Source: Panicum virgatum
Taxonomy: Eukaryota > Streptophyta > Magnoliopsida > Poales > Poaceae
Length of the DNA stretch: 64,000 bases
Assembly (NCBI RefSeq): GCF_016808335.1
Contig: NC_053153.1
Span: 31,193,590 to 31,257,589, forward strand
Direction of reading: 5' to 3'
Positions 12,473 through 23,985 of the stretch are shown here, one piece after another (position 1 is the stretch's first letter; every line of letters starts with the position of its first letter). The notes under the pieces were generated by a model. The model searched no databases. It worked only from the letters and a program-made list of their open reading frames with translations, and had not been told where the DNA came from. Both the position numbers and the translations under genes were made by a program.

Positions 12473-12484
12473 GCTCTGATACCA
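12473..12484 (-). promoter_or_regulatory. Primer-binding site, initiator-Met tRNA
   Basis: TGGTATCAGAGC on the minus strand, three bases inside the 5' LTR end at 12487. This is the common plant copia PBS, where the 3' end of initiator-Met tRNA primes minus-strand DNA. Confidence 0.9.
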
Positions 12485-12486
12485 AT

Positions 12487-14013
12487 TGTAAGGATCACCG
12501 GGGTGTCCGACCCTAGAGGGGGAGGGGGTGAATAGGGTCGCTATCGCTTTTTAACCTAGGGCTCAAACTACTTGCATAAGATAAACCTAACACGTCCTAC
12601 GCATGCTAGTTATGACTAAGGTTTATCTATGCTACTCTCTACTTACCCCTAAAAAGACTTGCAACCTAGCTAATCCTAATCAAACTAACTAGGAAAGTAA
12701 AGGAATGCAAGGTAGAGTAAGTGCGGAAACGTAATGCGGTAAGTAAAGAGGTAAGTGCAAGAGAGATGCAAACTCCCGAGTAGACACGGTCATGTAACGT
12801 GGTTCGGCATAAACGCCTACGTCCACGGGACACCGAGGCTCTTCCGATCACCGTCTTGCACTACGCCACCAATGGCGATGCCGGCAAGCAAAGGCAAGTG
12901 CCCACAAGACACCGAGTCTCGTGCACCGCCACCGTCTCTCTCGGTCACCCGGCCGAAATCCACTACGGAGCTTCTCCACCAAGGAGGGGGCCTCCTCTTC
13001 CCCCGCACAAAGTGTCGTTGCCACTCCACACCAAGACAGAGGGTCACACGACGGATCACAAGTTGCTTGCCGCAGCAAGACTTCTCTCAAGGGAGCTCTC
13101 GCAAGAACTAATCCCTATAACAAGCACTAAGCACTCTCACAAGTGTGCTTAAGCCTATATGATGTACAATGAAGCTCTATGGTGGTTGGAGATGTTCTTG
13201 GGTGTGTTTGGGATGTTCAGCAACTCCAGCACACTTCAAATGGACGGGGTGAGGCATATATATAGGCTACCAAGTCTTGTAGCCGTTGCTCCAACGGTTA
13301 GTTGAAAATCTGCGTATCACCGGAAGAACCGATGCCTCTTGGTGGGGTAGCGTCGGTTCATCCGGTCACTCACAACATGAAGTAGCCGTTGAAGTCCTGA
13401 CAGCTGACGCAGAGACCACCGGTTGAACCGATGCAATGCACCGATGCCTCACCGGTTCAACCGGTGCTGAAAGAATCTTCTCCTGGATGCTGATGTCATT
13501 ACACCGGTGGTATGCACCGATGCACCGTCGGTTGAACCGGTGCTGAAGAAACTTCTTCTGGGCACTTGACATCGTCTCTGGTACAAAGGACGGCCATTGC
13601 ACCGATGCCCTATTTTGGACCGTCGGTTCAACCGGTGCCTATAGGCTGACTTGGCTTCGATTCCCTTCTGCACCAAAGTATCAAGGCGTCGGTTCTTCCG
13701 ACTACCATCGGATGCTCCGATGCCCTGGCGTCGATTCTTCCGGTGCTCCTGAATCGAAGAGTTTTCAGGGCTCTGCCCTGAGACCCGCGAGGGGCGGCTC
13801 CCCCTCGACCCCTGTCCGCTAACCGGGTAGCGGAACCCCCGTAGGGGCAGTCCATCGGGCCTTGCTACGCCTATCTTCTCTTTCTCTTTGTCATCACTTG
13901 AACCTAAAAGCCTGAGAATGATTATCTTAACAATCATATTAGTCCAAGTGTTGTGTTGTCATTCGATCACCAAAATCACTCGAAATGGCATCAATGGTGC
14001 CATGTTCGTTACA
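12487..14013 (-). repeat. 5' LTR of the gag-only copia
   Basis: 1527 bp. It differs from the 3' LTR at 12632 (c versus t at 7621), at 12895 (c versus a at 7884), and by one missing a near 12543. It ends GATCCTTACA next to the PBS. It contains the second copy of the CCGGTTGAACCG motif cluster (about 13319-13751). Confidence 0.93.
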
Positions 14014-14513
14014 ACAGCCCTAACCGTCCTTTGTAGTCCACCACGTTCGGGTGTTTTCATAGCAGTAGTGCAGGTTGCCATTGGACTCCCCTCTCATCCC
14101 TTTCTGAAGTCCTTCCTCTTCCAGCCGCTGAAGTAAGCTCTACTTTCCCGAGAACTAGTAAGGTGTTTAGTCTGATCTAGAGAGGCTAGCTCGATAGTTC
14201 AGAAGTGTATCAGGTGTCGTATCTCGCTTGCTGTCCTCCCAGCTGCTGCCTCCCTAAGGAGTTGAACCTCCGTGTGTCACTCGGTCATCGCCTGGCCATT
14301 TGTCTCACTTATCTATCTGGCTTACCCCCGTCTAGTCAGTCGGCCGATCAAGCTAGTACGTTTATCACTCAATTTACGATATTCTTTACCATAGTGCTTC
14401 CCTGAGGAAAAATACGATACCCTAGAATACTCCAAGATCAAGTGCTACAGCGGTGATTTCGTGCGCTTGCAGAATATCTATTCTATCGGGTATAAGAAAC
14501 ACCAACAAGCATT

Positions 14514-14531
14514 TCTAGCGCCGTTGCCGGG
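14514..14531 (+). promoter_or_regulatory. Athila primer-binding site (tRNA-Asp type)
   Basis: CTAGCGCCGTTGCCGGGG lies just after the LTR end at 14507. The intact version TGGCGCCGTTGCCGGGGA is at 57342-57359. This word is the usual PBS of Athila/Tat gypsy elements. Here one base near its start is changed. Confidence 0.8.
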
Positions 14532-14647
14532 GAAGCAATTGGCTAAAGATATCGTAGATAGTTTGATAAACTCTACTAGTTTGTTGCCAATAACCCTAGC
14601 GGGTTTACCATTGCTCTCTCTATCTTTTGATCGATGCAGAGCAGTGC

Positions 14648-16358
14648 ATGACCGGCTTCGACCTACCAAGTAACTTCAACCCGAATCCAGAAAGAATCGG
14701 GAGAATCGTGAGACGCCGCATCGTCCCACCTCAGAAAAGGCTCACTTGGCCCTACAGTTCACCCTCCACTTCAGCATCCTCATCCATGGCTCAGAAGACT
14801 CTTCGTCAGTTCTCTGCCCCGTCCAGTAGCCACATCCCTTCTGGATTGAACATCAACCAAGCCGGCAATGACGGCTTTGAGCTGAAGACTGGGCTAGTGA
14901 ATATGGTCCAAGCAAGTCCGTTCTGCGGAAAGGCATCCGAGGATGCCAATGCCTATCTCCAGAACTTCCTAGAGGTGAGTAACACCATCAACCCCAAAGG
15001 AACTACACTGGATATTGTCCATCTTTGTCTGTTCCTGTTCTCACTGCTTGGGAAAGCCAAGACGTGGTTCTATTCCAACAAGGAAGCTTTCACTAAATGG
15101 GAAGTTTGTTCGAATGCATTCCTAACAAAATACTTTCCAGTGGGCAAGACCAACGTCCTCTGTAACAAGATCACCGGAATTCAACAATTGCCGGATGAGA
15201 GCATCCCGAAAGTGTGGGAACGTCTCCAGGAGTACATTCAAGGATGTCCACACCATGGCATAGAAGAGTGGCTGATCATTCAAAACTTCTTCCATGGCCT
15301 GAATCAGCAAGCCCAGGACCACATTGACGCAGCAGCGGGTGGTTCCTTCCTTTCTCTCGATGTTGCGGGAGCAAAGGCGCTAATTGGCAAGATAGCTTCC
15401 AACCAGAGTTGGAAAGGAGAAAGACAGCCAGCTCATCCCAGGGCGTGCATCAGATCGACACGGTCGATATGTTAGCTGCCAAATTGGAACTTCTGATGAA
15501 GAAGCTGGAATCTCCGCACCAGGAGGTTAATCAAGTTTCGGAGTCTCATATGGCATGTGAAACATGCGGCGAGACTGGGCACTCGGGCACCTCATGCCAA
15601 TTAACTCAAGAGGACGCAAACTTCGTTGGGAGCAACAATAATCCCAACTCAGGATTTCGTCCTCAGCAGGGTTGGAACTCCAAGCCAAACCTCCCCTTCG
15701 GTCAACAACAAGGTATGAACTTCGATAACAGTTTTCAGCCCACATTAAAAGACCTAGTGTACGGCCAAAAGCAAATTAATGACAACATTAGTAAGAAATT
15801 CCTTGCTAATGACAAGATCTTGGAATCTATGGCTGCACAACTAGAGGGATTCAATTCTGTTATTAAGAACCAACTGAGCTTTAATAAGATAATAGAAACT
15901 CAAGTAGCTCAGCTTGCATCCTCTTGTCCTAATGTTAATACAGGGAAACTAACCGGGCAACCGGAAGTACCCCCGAAAGAAAATGTTAGTGCGGTGACCA
16001 TGCGTGGTGGTAAGACCACACAAGAGCCACCTTTTCCACAGGATGCAGGGAAGCAGCAGAAGACCGTAACCGCTAGCCATACCGAAGTTGAAGACGAAGT
16101 GCAAGAGGAGGCTATCGAATCCAACACTTCTGCTACCCAGGAAAACCCCATGGACGAAGTGCAAAAGGAGGCTGTCGAATCCAACACTTCTGCTACCCAG
16201 GAAGACCCCATGGAACCCCCTAGAACTTCATGGGACTATCACGACACAACTGCCTTACCATTTCCGGAACGGATAAGGAAGCCATTGGCCGACGAACAAT
16301 TCGGCAAATTCGCCGATGTAATAAAGAAGCTATATGTGAATATACCGCTTCTTGACGC
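14648..16358 (+). pseudogene. gag: Athila gag, frameshifted and interrupted
   Basis: The Gag capsid domain (Retrotrans_gag type) is recognisable. A GLVNMVQASPFCGK motif is followed by the FSLLGKAKTWFY core and the KYFPVGKTN and QLPDESIPKVWERLQEY motifs. A frameshift near 15410-15430 moves the reading frame. The second part carries a CCHC knuckle (CETCGETGHSGTSC, about 15560-15600) and a Gln/Asn-rich linker. A 66-nt direct duplication (about 16090-16212, EVQKEAVESNTSATQ type) lies near the end. Translation is cut at 16358 by a family X LTR and resumes in the same codon frame at 23986. The likely start is the ATG at 14648, and an ATG seven codons upstream is also in frame. Confidence 0.85.
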
Positions 16359-16793
16359 TGTAGCAGCACCGCCTAAATTAAACTGGCTTAAGTGCACTAA
16401 CCATCATCTTAATACTTAATCAAGTTACTGTGCACTTAAAACGATGTAATCTGACAGGCTGTCGGGTAAGTCCCGATTAAACTAATGTACTCCAGGATCA
16501 CAATTGCGCTAGTAGACCCGTACGAAGACGAGCACAGGTGATACAAGCATACAACAAAACCAAATTAATTTACAACACTGAGTTTTACAGATAAATTCGA
16601 TATATCAAATACGGTGTTTTTAAACGTATAGCGGAAGTTTAAAATGGGGTTTCAAATACAATACGGTAGAAGCAAACGACAATACAAGGTGAACTGCACA
16701 TCCTGCCCACCGATGTGATGCCGATCTGCCTGACCTTCACGGAGAAGACGGGACCCACTCGATAGTCCACCCAGGAGGAAGTGGTTGTCCAAT

Positions 16794-16834
16794 CTAGGAC
16801 ACACAGACCTCCTCGAAGTCAGTGGAGACACAAC
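16794..16834 (-). pseudogene. Predicted last exon of LTR-borne small gene (family X, damaged)
   Basis: On the minus strand it starts after a TTTGAGCAG acceptor, in phase 1. It reads CVSTDFEEVCVS and then meets a TAG. The plus-oriented copy at 21426-21541 has a closely matching start (TNFEDLF) and stays open about 25 codons further, so the TAG here is probably a lesion. It pairs with exon 2 at 22332-22460 of the same LTR. Confidence 0.35.
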
Positions 16835-18428
16835 CTGCTCAAAGGGGTTATAACAACAACCCTGAGTATACTAATACTCAGCAAGTCTTACCCGACTACG
16901 GTATATACTTAGCCGACTCCTAGACATGCAAAGCTGTTTGGCTCTGGAGTTATTTTGCTGAAAAGCTACTAATAGTGGATCCTTACTTTCAGTATTTTAG
17001 CTCAAGTTTATTATACAAATACCGACTAGATTTTCCTGAACATCTAGAGCACGCATGGTTGATCACATTATCTTTTCAGAATACCACAACCATACCTCAT
17101 ATTCTCAACTTTCCATTTCCAATTCCATCATTTACTACGATGTGATAGAGAGATCAAGGTTCTCATATGCGCGAGTCACGGCGAATCGATTCGATTTAAC
17201 CTTGCAAGGTAGACCGAACCAACACGACACATGTAAACCCCGTCGGGCCACACGCATCAAATGTTTCCATCGTTACCACGACATCTAAATCGCGCCTGCT
17301 AAAACCCAGGTGTTGGGCCCCTCACGGTGAACTCCCAGAGAACCCGAAGGTGGCATCCATCCAACACCCGCCAACTCCCACGTCCAGCGTAGCAGGTAGG
17401 GATTCAAAGTATCGTTGTAAAGCGGTACACAGCTGTGACACCTCTGGTGTCAGTTTAACCAAAGCCAGCCACTTAACATAACTTCACACACAAATGAGCT
17501 AAGAAAACTTAGATAAGAACCTTATGTCTAGTTCTTGCAAATTTGTGTGTAAATGTATGTGTGCATGTGTTTGAAAAACAATAATTGGTACCCTTTTTAA
17601 ACTTGACTTGACATGTGTGGATATAAAACTTGTTCCTTTAATATTCTTGAACTTTCATGCTCAACTGGTCACAAAAATGTAGAATAAAGACACACCCATA
17701 TTTTTGGAGCACATAGTTTAATTTAAAAAGACTTTTTGCTTATTCAAAATTGAAACACTCAAATAAACAAGAGTTCTATTTCTAGTAATAAGGAAGTTAA
17801 AAATAACTTTCAAACCAATGCACTTATGCATAGGAAAATGAATATACATATTCACCATGTTATGTTAAACAAAAACCTAGTTGAAGCCTAGGAGTACAAG
17901 TGCCAAAATTCACATGAAATGATAAGTACTTTAAATGGCAGTTTTTGAAATAATTAAATAACTCTCAAACCGTTGCTCGAATGAAAAAGTGCATAACACG
18001 AAAGTTGTAGATCTCAAAAAACTGAGCAAAAGTGGTATTCAATACTTTTTCATTTGAGGTCAAGAAGATGGAGAAAAATTGAAATTACAGAACTGGGTTT
18101 TGGAACTTTGGTCTAATTACGAAATTGAAACTGACCGATTCTTCCACCTCCGTCTTCCTGCACCGCGGCTACGACGGCGTCCGTATGCCGGCGCCGGCAA
18201 CCTGGCCGCCCACGCGTCGCCCCCCAGCTCCAAACCGCTCCCGCGCCCCTGGTTTGCTTGAACCCGGCCTTCCCTGGCAGCACCCGAGCTCGCCACGCGC
18301 CCTGCCAGTGCCACCACTCGCCACGGCGACTGCCATGGCCGGCCGCTGCCGTGCCCCTGACCCAGCTCCCCCGGGCGACCCTTCCCCAGGCAGCTCGCCC
18401 CTAGCACGACCTCCCCCTCCTTCCGGGC

Positions 18429-18437
18429 CTATAAAGG
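18429..18437 (+). promoter_or_regulatory. TATA box of family X LTR
   Basis: GGCCTATAAAGGG sits directly upstream of the GC-rich first-exon block that begins at about 18455. Position and context fit an LTR promoter about 1 kb into the LTR. Confidence 0.55.
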
Positions 18438-20313
18438 GTAGAGCCCAGCCCCTCGCGCGTGCTCAGCAAGGCCGCCGGCCATCGCCACCATTGCCGGACG
18501 CCGCCGGAGCTCCGTAGAGCCACCATTCCGCCCCTCCTCGGCTCCGATAGAGCGCCTGAACAGGTTCCTCTCACCACCCTGCACCTCACCGGCCAAGCCC
18601 CGCCGCCTTTCCCTCGCCGGAGTGGCGCCACCGCCGCCACCAACCACCGTCGGCCGCCTGCTCCTGTGGAGCCGCCGCCTCGAGTCGCCCCAGCCCCAAC
18701 CCAAGGTACCCTCAGGTAGCTCTCGAGCTCCTCTACCTTTTCCCCACCCTAGCCCACGCCGCCGGGGCCGGACATCGCCGGAAATCGCCCCGCCGTTTCT
18801 CCCCTGTTAAGTGATTTCCGCCGGGGACCCCAAGTTAAAAGAACCAAAACTTCCAGGGGTCAAACTGCAAAATGTGCCTAAACTCAAAACAGCAAACTTC
18901 AAAAATGCCTAGAAAATCGTATAAAAATCAGAAAAATGCAAACTAAAATGTTATGGAATCCGTAGAACAAGAACTACAACTTTTGTTACAGTCACATGTT
19001 CATAGTTTGCTCACATTTTAATCTAGGAAAAAGATTAAAGTAAATGGCACATAAATGTTCTAGGAGTTTGATTCAGCAACTATGCTTGATTTTTGGATAT
19101 GTTGAACTTAGTACTGTTAGAAGAACCTAGTAAAAATATGAGTTCTGTTTGAAATCGTTTGCTTGCTCAAATGATCAAGATTCCTAAATCTACTAGTATT
19201 GCTCATGTATTAATTCTGGTAGAACTATTAGTGATCTGTGTATGAAACTTTTTCTATGTATGCATGTTATTGAATACTTTCTGTCACACAAGTTTGAGAA
19301 ATTTTAGATTTAGTTTGCTATATATTATGTTTAATTCTTGTTTTATAATATTAATTCATGGTATATAGTTCCGATGCTTAGATAAATCTAGTTTTATTTC
19401 TAAAACTTTGTTTTAGTCATATAAACATGCCTGCAAAGTTTGAGCACCATTTACTGAGTATTTCTTACAGTTATAATCCATGCTTGAGATATCATGTTTA
19501 TTTTTGCTATTTTTGTTCTGGAAGAAATCTATCAAATCTGGTCCTAATATTTGGATATGTTACTAGTTAGAATGAGAACTAGCTATGGTAAAAGTTTCAC
19601 ATGCAGTACTAGTCACATTAAAGTCCAAATGAATATGCATGTTCATATATAGTTTAATGCATGAGTAATTCATATTCCAGAAATAATGCCTGAAAATTTT
19701 ACTGAAGCATGTTTAGTCTATGTCTAGGCTCTGTTAAAAATTTGAGAACCATATCCCTAGTATAACTCTCTGTAGAATTAATCGTATTTAATAGCTTGCT
19801 AAATTTGTTCATTTTGTCACCTCTAATGTATAAGTATATAAAATCTGGAAAAATTACGATACTGAGTAGATGCTTTGTAGATGCTCCCGTAAAATTTATA
19901 GCACCAGAACCTATGTCAAACTTTCTGTGCAAAAAGGTGAAGCAACTAGAGTAATCTACTTACATGCTTTGTTATGGTTAATTGCTTTATGATTAGATGC
20001 TGAAAACTATACCATAGATGTTAGGGTATCTGATCTGTGTTACTTTAGTTTTTCATCACTAGCTCTTGAGTAAATTGGTTGCTATGAAATAGTGAAAACA
20101 TGCTATGTTAATGATAAAAATAAAAACCAAACCACACAGCTCTTTTATGAAGTAAAGTGAATTTAAGAACTACTCTATAAACGATTGCCCAGAAAATAAA
20201 GTTAACTAAGACCACCACAACAAACACATGCTATACTGGACTACAACTTTATAGTGAAGGAAAGAAATATATTTATATTATGTTGTAACAATATCATTTC
20301 TGCATGCATATAG

Positions 20314-20464
20314 AAACAGTAAATCTACTCGACGGTGATTACGAGTTGGTGCCCGCGAATACTACCACTCCGGAGAGTGTCTCTCTTAATTATACTGACT
20401 TGAATCAAGACACGAACCAATGTTCGGAAGAGCCCAAGGCTACTTTTGAACAGTGCCCAAGAAG
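20314..20464 (+). CDS. Predicted acidic exon 2 of LTR-borne small gene (family X)
   Basis: It follows a TGCATGCATATAG acceptor, enters in phase 1 and ends at a GC donor (AGAAG|GCAAGC). The peptide includes DGDYELVPANTTTPES and is acidic. Its length of 151 nt leaves the exit one base out of phase with exon 3 (21426). The two intact family X copies (129 and 153 nt) keep phase 1, so this copy probably carries a small indel near its end. No known domain was recognised. Confidence 0.4.
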
Positions 20465-21425
20465 GCAAGCCCCGGTGCATGATCCCATTATTTTACGCAT
20501 TATATTCATCTTACTATTTGTATATGTTGTAATATTTTTATTGTGCATTTACGTTTTCTAGGAGTTGATCGAAAACCTTAGGTGCATGATCCCTAGGTAC
20601 CTATGTTTGTTATCCGGATCTTTTTCTCGACTAGTTGCCCTGCTAATTAGGTACGGTAGAAGTCGAGTGGTTTCCTGCCTCTCGCGAGCAAATAGGAATT
20701 GTACTGACTTTAATTCCTGCTGAAATATAAGGACAACGGGCGGGGTTATGTAGTTGTGATACCCCGCTGGTGTAGTCAAAAATGGCTAAGGTCGCGGTGT
20801 GTGGATCATTTCGTTAAGCGTTTGAAAGTACTAGCCATATACCGAGAAATATGGTAATCGGTAAGCTGAAGTACCTGATTGGACCAGCGAGTGGAACGAT
20901 CTCGCACCCTCTTGGTAGAAGTAGGTTTTATTTTTGTCCGGACGTACGGGTGCAGAGACGTCGGGCTCTGTAGTCGGGGAGGGTGTTCCGGATCCACGGA
21001 CTGGAAAGAAAGGGGAAATGTTGTGTGGGTGACTTGGTTCTCATACGTGTGGTCTAGGTTCCCCTGGCCAAGTTGAAATTCGATTCGGAATCGTCCGCCT
21101 CTCACGGCATGAGACTGCTTAATGTTTTCGGTCACACAGAGTAACAAGTGGAACATGATGATGATAATACTGCTGGTTGATTAAATGATTGCTCTACCAT
21201 GTTTGTGTAGAGTTAGATGCAAACTTAGAACGGTTAACCCAACTAGAAGATGGCTAGATAAAATCTGAAAATAAGGATCAACTCTTAGTGGCATTTTTTG
21301 GCAAAACAAACCCCACCAACCAAAAAGCCTTGCATGTCTAGTTATCGGACTATGTTATATCCGGTGACGGGTCAGTCTTGCTGAGTATTAGTATACTCAG
21401 CCTTGCTTGTGGCACTATTTTTCAG

Positions 21426-21541
21426 GTACTAACTTCGAAGATCTGTTCGCGAGTCTTACTTGGCCGTGTACCTTGCCTCCGAGCGGGTCTGTTGAGTGGG
21501 ATGGCCCTTCAGCTGGTGCTGACCACCCTCCCACTGAGTGA
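21426..21541 (+). CDS. Predicted last exon of LTR-borne small gene (family X)
   Basis: It starts after a CACTATTTTTCAG acceptor, in phase 1. The reading GTNFEDLFASLTWP runs to a TGA at 21539-21541, about 38 codons. The minus-oriented copy shows the same frame at its start. A TGCTGAGTATTAGTATACTCAG segment in the intron just upstream is shared with the 16860 and 54630 copies. Confidence 0.4.
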
Positions 21542-22331
21542 CGCTTTTCGTATGGGCTTTATCGATACGTCACTTCCTTTTGTTAGAGGTTCATTGCTTC
21601 CGCTGAGACTATGACACTTAAATAATTTGTGTAGTTTGGAACTCTGTAGTACTTCTCTACTCTGAACATGGTTGTAATAAATTTCCTTTCCGCTGCAAAC
21701 TCTGAGATGTATGAAATGTTCTGTGTTGTAATCTCTGGGCTCACCTTCGTGTGAGTGTTGTCTGCATATCCTGGAATAGCGTGGCTTTTATCGAGGCTTC
21801 ACTCGAGGAACTACCGGTGAGTGCCAATTTGGGTCAGAGTTGCTTAGCAACAAAGATCAGTGCACCCGGGCCCAGTTAGTTTGGGTGGTTCCGCCACAAT
21901 AGATTACCGGTTTCGACTACTTCCTACTTCCGGCATGTGGTTAGTACTATTCAATCATCGATCAGTAGTGCCAACAACGGTACGGTCCTCAATCGACACA
22001 GGCGGAGACTCACTTTCCATACCTTCCATATCCATAACCAAATTCATCTCCGCCCGGTCTCCATTTTTCCTTTTTTTCCCAATGATTCATTCTCTAGTAA
22101 CCCTTTCATAAGTAACAAGGACTTATATCTCGCGAGTGACAGGAATCACTCGACTTCTACCGAATCCTGATTAAGCATTGCAGTACTAACGACCTGTACA
22201 CTAGTAGAGTGACGGAGGAAACCTAGAGATCATGCATCTAAGGTTTCAATCAACTCCTAAAAACTTAAATGCACAATAAATATATAATAAATATTGAATA
22301 CTAAAATTAAGGGTTATGCTCCGGGGCTTGC

Positions 22332-22460
22332 CTTGCAAGTCAGTAGGGTTAGTGACTTCTTCGGGAGCTTGATCAACGACTTCTCCTGGCTGCAGTTCTC
22401 CTGCGGAAGGCTCCTGGACCGGCTCGGCAATCAGCTCGTAGGCGACTTTGGTTTCAGCGT
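22332..22460 (-). CDS. Predicted acidic exon 2 of LTR-borne small gene (family X)
   Basis: On the minus strand it follows TTATTCGTATAG, begins ACGCTGAAACC and ends CAAG|GCAAGCC. It is 129 nt with phase-1 entry and exit and an uninterrupted frame (VAYELIAEPVQEPSAG and onward, rich in Glu and Pro). The opening ACGCTGA is shared with exon 2 of the family Y LTRs (31045 and 49741). That is the main reason to treat the two families as carrying the same gene. Confidence 0.45.
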
Positions 22461-23985
22461 CTATACGAATAAGAATATGCCATGCATGAAACTTAGGAAA
22501 TGATGCAAGGCAATGTAGTAAACATACAAGAATGCATGGATAAAATGGATAACAACAGCCCTAACTTTGGTTCAAAGGGATGGTTCAGTGCTGAGATGGA
22601 TTCCTGGTTCAAATGTCTTTTAGCCTGTAGTGTCTCCACCAAAGAAGACTAGGGAAAGCTCTTGAGTGGTTCAGGCTTAGCTCCATAATGCAAAAGGAGT
22701 GATTCAAGATTTTAGATACCTCTAAACAAGAACAAGTAAAACCATCTAACAAAATGATGGAATCTAGCTATTACATGGCTCTATCACATAGAGCACGAAA
22801 TTACAAAGCTAATGCAACTGGTTTTGCCTTTTTAGCATTTTTCTAGGATTTTTTTCTGCATTTATGAAATATCAGCCGAAATAAATAATTTGGAAAACAA
22901 AACAAAAACTAAAAAGGGGGGCTGATAGCCGGGCCCCACATGTCAGGGGAGCCCAGCCAAGCCCTCCCCTATTTTGCTCGCGCACGGCGCGCGGCCAGGC
23001 GGCTCGCGGCGGCGCTCCCGCCGGCGGTGGCCGGCCGGCGGCGCGGCAAGGCAAGCCGCGGCCAAGGCGGGCCGGCGGTCAGGTGCGTGCACGCGGGGCG
23101 AGGCAGGGGCGTGCGTGCGGCGCTGCGCGAGCCCGCGCCAGGGCAGCCTGCGGCGGCACAGGCGGCGACGCAAGGCGGCCACAGCGGCGCGGCGGCGCAC
23201 CGGCACCGACAACTGCGGAATCTGACGGGAAAAAGGTCGGGGAGGTGGAGGAGGTCATGAGGAATCTCACTGTGCACTCGAATCGATCTAAGGAGGGCCG
23301 GGAGAGGGAGCTCAACGGGAGGGGGCGGAGCTCTAGCGGCCAACAATGGCGGCCGGCCGGCGCAGGGCCGATTCGGCCGGGGTGGGGCTCGACCGAGCTC
23401 GTGGAGGGGCGGAGGAGGTTCGGGGCGAGGTGGAGCGACTCGGAGTGCGGAGGATCGAGGCGGGGCAGCGGGGTTTGGCCGGCGCGACGAGCGGCGGCGT
23501 CCTGCTCGAGCTCTGCGCGACTCGAACGCGAGGAAGGAGAGGGGATGAAAGGGAGGAGAAGCTTCCCGGCCTGCGCGAGGATAAGGGTGGCGTGTGGAGA
23601 ACGAGGATCGCCGGGATGAACGACGCGTGGAGAGCTCGCCGGCGGCCATAGCGCCAGTATGGGCGTCGCGGCGGCACAGTACCGAACAGGGGAGGAACAG
23701 TAACACGTTTGAATGATTTTGACTCCATTTTGACCAGTTGAAACTCCAAATTTCATATAGCAACTTGAAATTTGGCCAAAATAGAAGTTATAGAGGAAGA
23801 GTAGCTCTACAACTTTGCTTTTGGGCGAAAGCTGATTTGAGGTTCGGATCATCGAGAAAAACGGGGTCAAACATGGCTAAAATGATGTTTACTATGCAAA
23901 CACGATTAACACTAATGACGCGTTTAAGCCATGATTAGCAATTAAACACAGGTTTAGCGAGCACAATTAACACAGGGGTGTTACA

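Larger units (their letters stand above)
7475..14013 (-). mobile_element. Gag-only Ty1/copia element (SIRE-like), non-autonomous
   Basis: A complete element on the minus strand. The 5' LTR is 12487-14013, the 3' LTR is 7475-9002, and the 5-bp target duplication ACAGC lies at 7470-7474 and 14014-14018. The PBS (TGGTATCAGAGC on the minus strand, 12473-12484) and PPT (AAAAAGGGGGAGAT, 9003-9016) are intact. The internal region is only 3484 bp and encodes one intact Gag, with no protease, integrase, reverse transcriptase or RNase H. By eye the LTRs differ by two substitutions and one 1-nt indel, so the insertion is young although the element lacks pol. Confidence 0.92.
6378..14507 (+). repeat. Athila LTR interrupted by a copia insertion
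   Basis: The LTR runs from TGTTGTCGG at 6378 to CACCAACA at 14507. Removing the copia element and one TSD copy leaves about 1586 bp, comparable with the intact Athila LTR at 55832-57334 (1503 bp). The two share GAGTTCCACAAGTTTTGG near their starts and GTCCACCACGTTCGGGTG near their ends. A PPT lies immediately left and a tRNA-Asp type PBS immediately right, so this one LTR flanks two internal regions. Confidence 0.8.
17434..21898 (+). mobile_element. Family X solo LTR, plus orientation, nested in another family X LTR
   Basis: It starts TGTGACACCTCTGG and ends TGGTTCCGCCACA, about 4.46 kb, with no internal region. The flanks ACAGC (17429-17433) and ATAGA (21899-21903) lie at aligned positions in the host LTR, as shown by the ungapped copy at 55185-55195. 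They are therefore read as a decayed 5-bp TSD from an old insertion. The order inside is U3, TATA at 18429, a GC-rich exon, a ~1.5 kb AT-rich intron, an acidic exon, a second intron and a last exon. Confidence 0.75.
16359..23985 (-). mobile_element. Family X solo LTR inserted in Athila gag, itself interrupted
   Basis: It reads TGTAACACCCCTGTG at 23985 to GGTGCTGCTACA at 16359 on the minus strand, with a perfect 5-bp target duplication GACGC at 16354-16358 and 23986-23990. Removing it restores the Athila reading frame exactly. Without the nested LTR (17434-21898 plus its TSD) the LTR is about 3.16 kb. There is no PBS, PPT or internal region, so it is a solo LTR. A GC-rich block lies at about 22930-23650. 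The small-gene exons are at 22332-22460 and 16794-16834. Confidence 0.85.

Noticed and set aside
22969..23870. Long overlapping ORFs (up to 264 codons) on both strands
   Set aside because: GC-rich stretch of a family X LTR with few stops in all frames. Not conserved between LTR copies in frame, and no domain.
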